Source: CALHVX01 sp964640725
GTDB lineage: Bacteria > Pseudomonadota > Gammaproteobacteria > Pseudomonadales > Azotimanducaceae
DNA length: 64,000 nt
Direction of reading: 5' to 3'
Assembly (NCBI GenBank): GCA_964640725.1
Contig: CAZXIJ010000011.1
Location: 62,001 to 126,000 of the forward strand
Of the stretch, positions 18,401 to 27,556 are shown in pieces. Below the pieces are notes generated by a model. That model saw only the letters and a program-made list of their open reading frames with translations, was not told the DNA's origin and ran no database searches. The first letter of the stretch is position 1. The number at the start of each line of letters is the position of its first letter. The position numbers were made by a program, and so were the translations under genes.

Positions 18401-19599
18401 CAGCGCTGTCTTTGCGCGGCACGCCAGCAGCGCCGGTCGCCAGTGGCGAGCTCCGGCTCGATGCCCCGCAGCTCGATCTGCCCGAGCCGAATCTTGCGCT
18501 GCGGGACCTGCGTCTGGCGGTGGTTGCGGACGACATGGTGCCGGGCAGCGACATTGCCCTGCGAGTGGACGGCGGGTTTCTCAGCGGCGGGGGCGAGGCC
18601 GCTATCGCGGGCGATCTGGGCTACAGCGCCGGGGCGCTGAGCGCGGCGCTGACGCTGACGGGCGAGCGCGTCCAGCTGAGCAACACTGAGCAAGCCGTGC
18701 TTTTCGCTTCGCCTGATCTGCAGCTGCGCCTGGCCGACGAGCTGCTGCAGGTGCGGGGCCGGATCGAGATTCCCGAGGCGGACATCGCCGTGAACACCGT
18801 CCCGGCCTCGGCGGTCACGGTCAGCTCCGACCAGGTTTTTGTGGACACGGAAGGGCAGCAGGCCCAGAGCACGGCCCTGCGCTATGACGCCGACCTGACC
18901 GTTGCCCTGGGCGAGCGCGTGCGCTTTGAAGGCTTCGGTCTGGACGCCCGCTTTGCCGGCAGCCTGAACGTCAAGCAACGGACTGGCGAACAGGCGCTCG
19001 GTAATGGCGAGATCAGCGTGCAGGATGGCCGTTACCAGGCCTACGGACAGGACCTGGCCATCGAGACCGGGCGCGCCCTTTGGTCAGACAGCCCGATCGA
19101 AGAGCCCGGCATCGATCTGCGCGCGGTGCGCAAGCCGCGGCCCGACGTGCTGGTCGGCGTCCGGGCCCGGGGCCAGCTCGATGCGCCCGACTTTTCCTTG
19201 TTCTCGACGCCGTCCATGGGCGAGTCCGACCAGCTGTCCTATCTTGTGCTGGGTCGGCCGATCGAAGACAACAGCAGTGCCGAGAGCTCCCTGCTGACGC
19301 AGGCCGCGCTGGCCCTGAGCATTCGCGGCGGCAATTTCCTGAGCGACCGCTTTGGCGGTCAGCTGGGCGTTGACCAGATTGGGATCGAGACTGAGGCCGG
19401 TGCCGGCACAGCGGGCGCCGCCTTTGTCGTCGGCAAGTACCTCACGCCGCGGCTCTATGTCAGCTACGGCCTTGGGCTGTTGGACTCGGTGTCGACCATG
19501 AAGCTGGAATACCTGTTGAGCAGCCGCTGGCGCCTGTCGACGGAATCGTCGACCGTCGAGAGCGGCGGCGACCTGGTGTACACGATCGAGCGCGACTAG
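15478..19599 (+). CDS. tamB: TamB, translocation and assembly module protein
   Basis: 1373 aa starting with GTG inside the tamA stop (GTGA overlap). One N-terminal membrane anchor (about residues 13-38, VALLMLLLVFVILALAL) is followed by a very long beta-rich, Leu/Ala-rich periplasmic region. The conserved C-terminal TamB (DUF490) domain includes LGRPIEDNSS and the final YGLGLLDSVSTMKLEY. TamB bridges the inner and outer membranes; it is implicated in outer-membrane protein assembly and phospholipid transport. The tamA-tamB pairing supports both calls. Confidence 0.93.
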   Translation: MSPLPRRLGRAIGYGAVALLMLLLVFVILALALANTERGSRWVLDAAARYLPEGLEIGALEGTLASPLTLRHLRYEAEGLHLELEFARVHWRLPRLLDLQVQVDALEARGLRVRLEPAAPASAPPPAAEPALLALPVDLILNQLELLDASLQTGPASEAQPLLLDRLALNARWTDDGLAITELQLRAPLLDVDGAARLTPPSGLAAATLRRGQARLAASTVELALTGDLRPDNLHPLTLTLAANGTLNALRIDGAVAEPYDLQLAGTLTDLLDRIGLDLALTARRLAPARIAAMPVDGAAGAASLEVLGALQLSVQGDLTELLVDGEASLTGPVWEVLAGPPAAGPGASETAISADLSLVYSPERLRIAALSLREQTDGLADGATFGARGLIELGGARPALDLQAQWQHLRWPLLEGPAVRSKRGELTVLGVLDDYRAVLEATVLTAAPGSPNGSPNGLPDDSPEDLNKGAPVAGTLQLTGAGSATAFRVDELALAAFGGNAHGQGQLDWADGLNGELQLDLQGLDFGALAPQWAGAVNGVVDAQLSQDDAQAPLALVLAPLQLDGELRGQPLQVDLALTAQLVQGNDAVPLVLAVQRGTARLGDNRIALAGELTETALALTFDLQAADVSQLEDSLRGSLAAIGAVGGTWQQPELRGTIDVPVLTVAGQRVEALNGTLALGLSPTFDQSVQIELAALAGDLALGATTLALHGPLADHRLSIATRLVTPADPLGLTLQQQGTARGLPEQLAGYQRADALAAFVYEFALAELALTLPSAETLSLREGGNGRLASATQSLSLARTCLAGDVATLCAALTLAADRDGAATLALNAVPLPWANPWLPPELRLAGNLSGEGQLRLPAGAGLEPEGQLALKVADVALARGDDVVLRFEPLTLDVSADASGAALRAELPLAQAGPAASPAGAGASIRLSLQPSAAPIQERPLAGDFQLRLPDLSWVAELAPEVGRLEGRLDAALSLRGTPAAPVASGELRLDAPQLDLPEPNLALRDLRLAVVADDMVPGSDIALRVDGGFLSGGGEAAIAGDLGYSAGALSAALTLTGERVQLSNTEQAVLFASPDLQLRLADELLQVRGRIEIPEADIAVNTVPASAVTVSSDQVFVDTEGQQAQSTALRYDADLTVALGERVRFEGFGLDARFAGSLNVKQRTGEQALGNGEISVQDGRYQAYGQDLAIETGRALWSDSPIEEPGIDLRAVRKPRPDVLVGVRARGQLDAPDFSLFSTPSMGESDQLSYLVLGRPIEDNSSAESSLLTQAALALSIRGGNFLSDRFGGQLGVDQIGIETEAGAGTAGAAFVVGKYLTPRLYVSYGLGLLDSVSTMKLEYLLSSRWRLSTESSTVESGGDLVYTIERD

Positions 19600-19603
19600 C
19601 AGC

Positions 19604-19909
19604 TCAGCTGCGGCCCTGACGGCTCACATTCGACAGCTTCGGGTTTGCCTTGGGATTGTGGCGGTACAGCACCAGGGTGCGGCCGATACTCTGCACCGGC
19701 TCGGCGGCCAGCCGGGCCGCCATTTCCTGGGCCTGCGCTGCCCGGGCGTCGCGGTCCCCGCTGGTCCTGATTTTGATCAGCTCGTGGTCCGTGAGCGCGC
19801 GATCCGCTTCCGCAAGCACCGCATCAGTCAGCCCACGCTCCCCGAGGAGCACGACCGGCTTTAGGTGGTGGGCTATGCTTCGATATTGACGCCGGGTCTG
19901 GCTGTCCAC
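19604..19909 (-). CDS. yhbY: YhbY-type CRM-domain RNA-binding protein
   Basis: 101 aa, single CRM domain. Characteristic segments are LKPVVLLGERGLTDAVLAEAD and a C-terminal half with VQSIGRTLVLYRHNP. E. coli YhbY associates with pre-50S ribosomal subunits. The gene is divergent from rlmE and lies 4 bp from the end of tamB on the opposite strand. Divergence of yhbY from rlmE-ftsH is a conserved gammaproteobacterial arrangement, which supports the call. Confidence 0.92.
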   Translation of the reverse strand: MDSQTRRQYRSIAHHLKPVVLLGERGLTDAVLAEADRALTDHELIKIRTSGDRDARAAQAQEMAARLAAEPVQSIGRTLVLYRHNPKANPKLSNVSRQGRS

Positions 19910-19960
19910 GGGCGGCTCCGGAAACTTTGCAGATCAAAAGGGCGGCGGAGCTTAAGGCCA

Positions 19961-20587
19961 TTGGCGAAGCGCAGCAAATCTTCTGACCGCTGGCTGCGAC
20001 GCCAGCGCAAGGACCCCTATGCCCGCCAGGCGCGGGACCAGGGGCAGGTCTCCCGGGCGCACTTCAAGCTCGAAGAGATCGATCAGCGCTATGGCCTGCT
20101 GGCCCGCGGCCAGCGGGTTCTGGAGCTGGGCGCAGCGCCAGGCGGCTGGACTGCCTATATCGAAGATAAGATCCAAAACGGCCAGCTCATTGTCTGTGAT
20201 GACCGGCCTGTGACCCATGGGCCGAATACGATCTGGGTCGAGGGCCTGTACGGCGAGCCGGAAATCGACGCGCAAATCGATGCGCTTTGCGCGGAAGGTG
20301 GTCTGGACGTTGTTTTGTCGGATATGGCCCCCAATATGAGTGGGATCAAGGTGTCCGATCAGGCCCGCGCCATGGCGCTTGCCGAGTTCGCCGAAGAGGC
20401 GGCCGTGAAGTATCTGAAACCGGGCGGGGTCCTCGTGGTCAAAGTCTTCCAGGGGGCTGGCATTGACAGCTGGTTGGCAGGGCTGCGGACACAATTCGGC
20501 AAGGTTCGCAGCGTCAAGCCCAAGGCTTCGCGCAGCGATTCCCGAGAAGTCTATGCCGTTGCCGAAGGGTTTGATGGTGTAAGCTGA
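19961..20587 (+). CDS. rlmE: 23S rRNA U2552 2'-O-methyltransferase RlmE (FtsJ/RrmJ)
   Basis: 208 aa from the TTG at 19961, which has GGAG 10 bases upstream and yields MAKRSKSSDRWLRRQ, the typical RlmE start; the frame is open from 19865. The SAM-binding motif ELGAAPGGW is at about residues 50-58. The catalytic Asp is in VLSDMAPNMSG and a Lys in VVKVFQG, both part of the K-D-K-E tetrad. It methylates 23S rRNA late in 50S assembly. It lies upstream of ftsH, as in E. coli. Confidence 0.95.
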   Translation: MAKRSKSSDRWLRRQRKDPYARQARDQGQVSRAHFKLEEIDQRYGLLARGQRVLELGAAPGGWTAYIEDKIQNGQLIVCDDRPVTHGPNTIWVEGLYGEPEIDAQIDALCAEGGLDVVLSDMAPNMSGIKVSDQARAMALAEFAEEAAVKYLKPGGVLVVKVFQGAGIDSWLAGLRTQFGKVRSVKPKASRSDSREVYAVAEGFDGVS

Positions 20588-20609
20588 ACGAGACACATCA
20601 AGGTTGTTT

Positions 20610-20714
20610 TCCGGCGGTTGCCGGAGCAGCTACGCCCCGCATCGTCGAGCTTCAGGCCCGGCCTTGCGGGCCTTCCGCGGCTTGCCGCGGGCATGAGCGC
20701 GCAAGGTGGCGCGC
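20610..20714 (+). promoter_or_regulatory. Four perfect hairpins in the ftsH leader
   Basis: Four successive perfect stems lie between rlmE and ftsH. They are 20610-20615/20620-20625 (6 bp, loop GGTT), 20654-20660/20667-20673 (7 bp), 20675-20680/20685-20690 (6 bp, loop CTTG), and 20697-20702/20709-20714 (6 bp, GCGCGC). The last ends 3 bases before the GAGGA ribosome site of ftsH. None is followed by a T-tract. This suggests a structured leader controlling translation or mRNA stability. Confidence 0.55.
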
Positions 20715-20729
20715 ATAGAGGATAGTCCC

Positions 20730-22661
<1,932 letters not shown>

Positions 22662-22717
22662 CGCCATGTTCGGCCCGCGCCCCCTGGGGCTGCCGGGCCG
22701 AGGCAGCGTCGCTTCTC

Positions 22718-23572
22718 ATGACGGAACTCTGCGCCGGTAACCGGCGGCTTGATCTTGCGCACCCCCAGGTCATGGGGGTGCTGAACGTGACCCCTGATTC
22801 TTTTTCTGACGGCGGCGAGCTGTTCGCAGGCGGTCGTCCGACCATGGCGGCGATTCATGACCGGGCTGCCGCCATGCTGGAAGCCGGCGCTGCCGTGCTC
22901 GATATCGGCGGAGAGTCCTCCCGGCCCGGCGCCGAGCCGATCAGCGTGCAGCAGGAGCTCGACCGGGTCCTGCCGGTGGTTGAGGCGCTGGCGACGCTGG
23001 ACCTGTGCCTGTCTGTCGACAGCTACCGGCCGGCGGTGGCCTCGGCCGCGGTAGCTGCGGGGTGTCATATCGTCAACGACATTACCGGCGGGCGCGACGG
23101 TTCAATGATCGAGGCGGTCGCTGCCACCTCGGCCGGTTACTGCGTGATGCACATGCAGGGCGAGCCCCGTTCCATGCAGAACGCCCCTGCCTATCAGCGG
23201 GTGTTGCCGGAGGTCGGCGCTTTCTTGATGGACCAGCATGCGCGTTGTGTTGAAGCGGGGATCAGCGCAGAGCGGCTGCTCATCGATCCGGGTTTCGGCT
23301 TCGGTAAAACCCTGGCACACAACGTCACCTTGCTTGCGAGTCTTAGCGCGCTTTGTGACCTGGGTCCCCCGGTGCTGGTGGGACTGTCGCGCAAACGTAT
23401 GCTTGGTGAGCTGACGGGGCAGCCTGTGGAGCGCAGAATGGGCGCTGGTATTGCTGCGGCGGTGCTGGCGATGCAGGCCGGCGCACGTATCGTGCGGACG
23501 CACGACGTGGCAGCAACCGTCGACGCGGCAAAAATTTGCGCGGCGATCGAAACAGAGAAGTTCAGGGAGTAA
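22718..23572 (+). CDS. folP: Dihydropteroate synthase
   Basis: 284 aa from ATG 22718. It condenses p-aminobenzoate with hydroxymethyl-dihydropterin pyrophosphate in folate synthesis and is the sulfonamide target. Motifs are VMGVLNVTPDSFSDGG, VLDIGGESSRPGA, IVNDITGG and LIDPGFGFGKT. It lies 56 bp after ftsH, with a potential GC-rich hairpin (22673-22678 with 22094-type mate at 22694-22699) between, and 2 bp before glmM. The ftsH-folP-glmM order is typical. Confidence 0.97.
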   Translation: MTELCAGNRRLDLAHPQVMGVLNVTPDSFSDGGELFAGGRPTMAAIHDRAAAMLEAGAAVLDIGGESSRPGAEPISVQQELDRVLPVVEALATLDLCLSVDSYRPAVASAAVAAGCHIVNDITGGRDGSMIEAVAATSAGYCVMHMQGEPRSMQNAPAYQRVLPEVGAFLMDQHARCVEAGISAERLLIDPGFGFGKTLAHNVTLLASLSALCDLGPPVLVGLSRKRMLGELTGQPVERRMGAGIAAAVLAMQAGARIVRTHDVAATVDAAKICAAIETEKFRE

Positions 23573-23574
23573 CT

Positions 23575-24915
23575 GTGGCCAGACGGTATTTTGGAACAGA
23601 CGGCGTCCGCGGGCGGGTCGGCAAGAGCCCGATCACCCCCGAGTTTTGCCTGCGTCTGGGCTGGGCAGCGGGCAAAGTGCTGACCCGGCGCGGCACTGGC
23701 CGCGTGCTCATTGGCAAAGACTCGCGCATCTCCGGCTACATGCTCGAGTCCGTGCTGGAGTCGGGGCTTGCCTCTGCCGGTGCCCGGGTCAGTTTGCTGG
23801 GGGTCATGCCAACGCCGGCGGTTGCCTATCTCGCGCGCACGCTCCGGGCCGATGCCGGGATTGTGATCAGCGCCTCTCACAACCCTTACTACGACAACGG
23901 CATCAAGTTTTTCGACGGCAATGGCAACAAGTTGCCGGACGAGGTGGAGCTGGAGATCGAGGCGCAGCTCGACGCGCCCATGACCTGCGTCGACAGCGAT
24001 CAGCTCGGCAAAGCCGAGCGCATCTATGACGCCCCGGGCCGCTACATCGAGTTTTGCAAGGCATCCGTGCCCCGCGGCTTCTCTCTGAAGGGGCTGCGGA
24101 TTGTGCTCGACTGCGCCAACGGTGCCACCTACCACGTTGCGCCCGGGGTTTTCGAAGAGCTCGGTGCCGACGTGCTGTGCTTTGGCAACCAGCCCAACGG
24201 CACCAATATCAACAAGGGCGTGGGCGCAACGCATCCGGAGCATCTGGCAGCTCGGGTCAAGGAATACCGTGCGGACCTTGGCATCGCCTTTGACGGCGAT
24301 GGGGATCGCGTGGCCATGGTCGACGCCAACGGGGTTGTGCGGGACGGTGACGAGTTGCTCTACGTGATCGCCAGCCATCGCCAGCGCCGCGGCAAGCTGA
24401 AAGGCGGCGTGGTCGGGACGGTCATGTCCAATTTTGGGCTCGAGCGCGCCCTCGGCGAGCTGGACATTCCGTTCCGCCGGGCCAAGGTGGGCGACCGCTA
24501 CGTGCTGGAATCTCTCCGGCAGGAAGGCTGGGAGGTCGGCGGCGAGACCTCAGGGCACGTGCTGTGCCTGGATCTGGCTTCGACCGGTGACGCCATCGTC
24601 TCGGCGCTGCAGGTCCTGCGGCCCCTGATCGAAGAGGGCAAGAGTTTCCAGGAGCTGACCGCGCCTCTGCAAAAGCTCCCGCAGATCATGGTGAACGTCG
24701 AGACCCAGGGCGATGCCGGCGCGATCGTGCGCTGCGAGGCCGTCAATCAGGCCGTTTGCGCCAAGAGCGAGGTCCTGGCAGGCCGCGGCCGCGTGCTGGT
24801 TCGCCCTTCGGGAACCGAGCCGGTCGTTCGGGTGATGGTCGAGGGCGAAGACGCTCGCGAAGTTTCCAGCATCGCTGACGAGTTGGCTGGCGTCGTCGGC
24901 GCTGCGACTGCCTGA
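23575..24915 (+). CDS. glmM: Phosphoglucosamine mutase
   Basis: 446 aa from GTG 23575, preceded by GGGAG; the protein starts MARRYFGTDGVRG, the standard GlmM N-terminus. It converts glucosamine-6-phosphate to glucosamine-1-phosphate on the way to UDP-GlcNAc for peptidoglycan and LPS. The active-site phosphoserine lies in VISASHNPYYDNGIK (about residue 102), the magnesium loop is DGDGDR, and the sugar- and phosphate-binding motifs GETSGH and RPSGTEPVVRVM follow. Confidence 0.97.
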   Translation: MARRYFGTDGVRGRVGKSPITPEFCLRLGWAAGKVLTRRGTGRVLIGKDSRISGYMLESVLESGLASAGARVSLLGVMPTPAVAYLARTLRADAGIVISASHNPYYDNGIKFFDGNGNKLPDEVELEIEAQLDAPMTCVDSDQLGKAERIYDAPGRYIEFCKASVPRGFSLKGLRIVLDCANGATYHVAPGVFEELGADVLCFGNQPNGTNINKGVGATHPEHLAARVKEYRADLGIAFDGDGDRVAMVDANGVVRDGDELLYVIASHRQRRGKLKGGVVGTVMSNFGLERALGELDIPFRRAKVGDRYVLESLRQEGWEVGGETSGHVLCLDLASTGDAIVSALQVLRPLIEEGKSFQELTAPLQKLPQIMVNVETQGDAGAIVRCEAVNQAVCAKSEVLAGRGRVLVRPSGTEPVVRVMVEGEDAREVSSIADELAGVVGAATA

Positions 24916-25088
24916 CCGTCCCCAGGGGGCGGCGGCCGCGGTTTGTCTGGCTGAGCGCAACCCGATAGTATTGCGCGCCCCCGGGCTGGGTGGCCCTCAT
25001 GGCCTCCCGGGTGGCAACAGCTCCCGCCCCATCGCCTGCCGCCGGCAGAGCCCTAGAGCGCGGGACCTTAATCTTCGGATCTGCGCGA

Positions 25089-25877
25089 ATGGCGAACGAA
25101 ACAGGACGCGGCCAGCGGACTCTGCTTATTGCAGGCAACTGGAAAATGCACGGGACGCTGAACAGTCTCGAGCATTTCTCCCTGCGCCTGGCAGAGCGGG
25201 TGCATGAGCCCCAGGCCGAGCTGCTGGTGTTCCCGGCAGCCGTTCATCTTGCCGCCGCGGTCCGCAGCTTTCGCGGCCAGAAGGTCGGGATCGGCGCGCA
25301 GGACCTGCACGAAGAGGCGCTGGGCGCTTACACGGGCAACGTGTCTGGCGAGATGATTCACGATCTGGGGGTACGCTGGGTGCTTATCGGCCATTCTGAG
25401 CGACGATCCCTGCACGGCGAAGGCGACGAGGTGGTCACCCGCAAGGTGCTGGCTGCGCTCCGCGCCGGGCTGCATCCGGTCCTGTGCGTGGGCGAGAATC
25501 GCGATGAACGCGAAGCCGGCCAGGCGGAAACGCGGGTCGCCGGCCAGGTTGGTGTGGTGCTGCAGGCGCTGGGCGCTGCGGCCTTCAGCGAGTTGACCAT
25601 CGCCTACGAGCCAGTCTGGGCGATCGGCACCGGGCTGACTGCGACCCCGGACCAGGCCCAGGCCATGCACGCCGCGATTCGCGCTCAGCTGGCCGCTGCT
25701 GATCCCGCGCTCGCTGAGGGAATGCGGATCCTTTACGGCGGAAGCGTCAAGGCCGACAACGCCGAACACCTTTTTGGCTGCCCCGACATCGATGGCGCGC
25801 TCATTGGCGGTGCCTCCCTTGAAGCCGACAGTTTTGCCGATATCATCGCCGCCGCCGACGCGGTGTCCCAGAATTAA
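25089..25877 (+). CDS. tpiA: Triosephosphate isomerase
   Basis: 262 aa from ATG 25089. It interconverts dihydroxyacetone phosphate and glyceraldehyde-3-phosphate. Catalytic and signature motifs are AGNWKMHG (Lys), IGHSERR (His), AYEPVWAIGTG (Glu) and the phosphate-binding LYGGSVKADN. The frame is open upstream to 24990, but that extension (Ala/Pro-rich) has no family match. It lies between glmM and secG, a common gammaproteobacterial order. Confidence 0.97.
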   Translation: MANETGRGQRTLLIAGNWKMHGTLNSLEHFSLRLAERVHEPQAELLVFPAAVHLAAAVRSFRGQKVGIGAQDLHEEALGAYTGNVSGEMIHDLGVRWVLIGHSERRSLHGEGDEVVTRKVLAALRAGLHPVLCVGENRDEREAGQAETRVAGQVGVVLQALGAAAFSELTIAYEPVWAIGTGLTATPDQAQAMHAAIRAQLAAADPALAEGMRILYGGSVKADNAEHLFGCPDIDGALIGGASLEADSFADIIAAADAVSQN

Positions 25878-25886
25878 GAGACAGCC

Positions 25887-26315
25887 ATGAACACTTTCGA
25901 ATCCGTACTGCTGATGTTGCTGGTGGTTGACGCCCTGGCGCTCATCGTTCTTGTCATGCTGCAGCAGGGCAAGGGCGCAGATGTGGGCGCCGCCTTTGGC
26001 TCCGGTGGGTCGAACACCATGTTCGGCGCCGGTGGTAGCGCATCATTTTTGACTAAAATTACCGTCTGGCTGGCCATCGGCTTTTTCGCGATCGCGTTCG
26101 GCCTCGCCTATTTTGCCCAGGTGCGGGCTGACGGGATCGATACGCTGGGTATGCCCAGCACCGAAAGCGGTGTCCCGGCGGCGGTTGCGGCTGATCCGCT
26201 CGAGCCTGAGCTGCCGGCCCTCGATGCCGCGCCCCAGGAGGCCGAGGCCCCGAATGACTTGCCGGAGTTGACTCCGGAAGCGGAGGGTGTAGATTCCGAC
26301 ATCCCCGAGGTCTGA
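25887..26315 (+). CDS. secG: Preprotein translocase subunit SecG
   Basis: 142 aa, longer than the roughly 110 aa of E. coli SecG. It stimulates SecYEG protein export in the inner membrane. There are two membrane helices (about residues 4-25 and 55-75) around the conserved loop QQGKGADVGAAFGSGGSNTMFG. The C-terminal 60 residues form an acidic, Pro/Ala/Glu-rich extension (for example EPELPALDAAPQEAEAP). It starts 9 bp after tpiA and is followed by tRNA-Leu(GAG), as in E. coli. Confidence 0.95.
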   Translation: MNTFESVLLMLLVVDALALIVLVMLQQGKGADVGAAFGSGGSNTMFGAGGSASFLTKITVWLAIGFFAIAFGLAYFAQVRADGIDTLGMPSTESGVPAAVAADPLEPELPALDAAPQEAEAPNDLPELTPEAEGVDSDIPEV

Positions 26316-26357
26316 GCCGGTATTCCGGTCACGGAAGGCGCTCAGCTTCGAATCTTT

Positions 26358-26444
26358 GCCGAAGTGGTGGAATTGGTAGACACGCTACCTTGAGGGGGTA
26401 GTGGGCGAAAGCCCGTGCGAGTTCAAGTCTCGCCTTCGGCACCA
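26358..26444 (+). tRNA. leuU: tRNA-Leu (anticodon GAG)
   Basis: 87 nt with CCA encoded. The acceptor stem GCCGAAG (26358-26364) pairs with CTTCGGC (26434-26440). The anticodon loop CTTGAGG places GAG at 26392-26394, and the long variable arm expected for tRNA-Leu is present. It matches E. coli leuU closely and lies downstream of secG as there. No separate promoter is evident, so it is probably cotranscribed with secG. Confidence 0.97.
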
Positions 26445-26502
26445 CCTGATTCTCTGCCCGGCGCAGGCGCCAGCACGGGCAAATTTTCCTCTGCAGACCA
26501 TG

Positions 26503-26531
26503 TTGTAACCAGATAAGGGTATCCCTATAAT
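26503..26531 (+). promoter_or_regulatory. Sigma-70 promoter of the initiator tRNA gene
   Basis: TTGTAA (26503-26508) and a perfect TATAAT (26526-26531) are separated by exactly 17 bases. The sequence right after the -10 (CCGCTCCCTG) is GC-rich, the discriminator type that ppGpp and DksA inhibit at stable-RNA promoters. The initiator tRNA begins 16 bases after the -10. Confidence 0.8.
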
Positions 26532-26546
26532 CCGCTCCCTGTCGGA

Positions 26547-26623
<77 letters not shown>

Positions 26624-26633
26624 AATGATGGAG

Positions 26634-26709
26634 GGCCCTTTCCTCTCTTGATGTCGCAGCTTGAATCCTGGCGATTCGCTGCTGACGCAGGAAGAAAGGG
26701 CCTTTTTTT
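26634..26709 (+). terminator. Intrinsic terminator after the initiator tRNA
   Basis: GGCCCTTTC (26634-26642) pairs perfectly with GAAAGGGCC (26694-26702), followed by seven T (26703-26709). The 51-base loop contains its own small GCAGC/GCTGC stem. It should end most transcripts from the tRNA promoter. Confidence 0.8.
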
Positions 26710-26934
26710 AGCTCAGTGCGGTGTGATGATGAGTTCGAACCTTGTTTGAGATCTTTGCAGTCTGCGCGCTTCCGCTTGCCGGAAGTGCGGGCCTTGGATC
26801 GGGAGGGTTTGGCTAGCGCGCTCAGTTCGTCATTTGCGTACGAAGAATGGGCGTTTCGCCCATTTTTTGTTTCCGGCATTTGCTGGCACCGCCGCGAGGC
26901 GATGTCGTCCTCCACGGGGAGACACTGATCAGCA
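26710..26934 (+). promoter_or_regulatory. rimP-nusA operon leader with a second terminator/attenuator
   Basis: CTTCCG-CTTGC-CGGAAG (26769-26785) forms a perfect 6-bp hairpin. AATGGGCG-TTT-CGCCCATT (26846-26864) then forms a perfect 8-bp hairpin running into TTTTTT, a classic intrinsic terminator 66 bases before the rimP start. With the terminator at 26634-26709 this makes two stacked terminators ahead of the operon that encodes NusA. Termination here could give NusA feedback control. No clear promoter is visible in the leader. Confidence 0.65.
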
Positions 26935-27483
26935 GTGAATGTTAAGGAACGCAAAATCGCAGAATTGATTGCGCCAACGGTTGAAGAGCTGGGCTGCGAG
27001 CTATGGGGCGTCGACCATCACGCCGCGGGCAAGCACTCCAAGCTCGTCATCTATATCGAGAACGTCCAGAACGGAATCTCCGTTGAGGACTGCGAGCGCG
27101 TCAGCCGAGCGGTGTCCGATCTGATGGACGTCGAAGGCGTCATGGCAAGCGCTGCCTATGATCTCGAAGTGTCCTCCCCGGGCATGGACCGAATCCTCTT
27201 CAACCTGGCCCAGTACGAGCAAGCCGTTGGCGAGCAGGTCGATGTGCGCCTGAATGTGCCTGTCGACAAGCGCAAGCGCGTGACCGGACAGCTGGTGGGC
27301 GTTGAGCAGGAGCAGGCCATCGTCCGCAGTGGCGATGAGGAATATCTGTTGCCCATCGAAGCCATCGCCCGCACGCGGGTTGTGCCGAATTACGAAATTG
27401 GCAAGCGGCAGTCGGAGCGGCAAAAGAAATCAGGAAAGGCGGGACCCAAGGCGGTGCCTGCCAATGATGATCAGGATAGCTAG
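26935..27483 (+). CDS. rimP: Ribosome maturation factor RimP
   Basis: 182 aa from GTG 26935. RimP is needed for 30S subunit maturation. The N-terminal half has the family-typical LIAPTVEELGCELWGVD and the SPGMDRIL signature (SSPGMDRILFNLAQYE); the C-terminal SH3-like half ends in a Lys-rich tail (QSERQKKSGKAGPK). It is the first gene of the rimP-nusA-infB-rbfA-truB-rpsO-pnp block. GGGGAGA lies about 12 bases upstream, a longish ribosome-site spacing. Confidence 0.95.
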   Translation: MNVKERKIAELIAPTVEELGCELWGVDHHAAGKHSKLVIYIENVQNGISVEDCERVSRAVSDLMDVEGVMASAAYDLEVSSPGMDRILFNLAQYEQAVGEQVDVRLNVPVDKRKRVTGQLVGVEQEQAIVRSGDEEYLLPIEAIARTRVVPNYEIGKRQSERQKKSGKAGPKAVPANDDQDS

Positions 27484-27556
27484 CGCAGGCTTCACGCAGC
27501 GCGGCAGCAGGTCACGAGTGACGATCGAACGGTCAAAGACGGTTTAAGTAGAGCTA

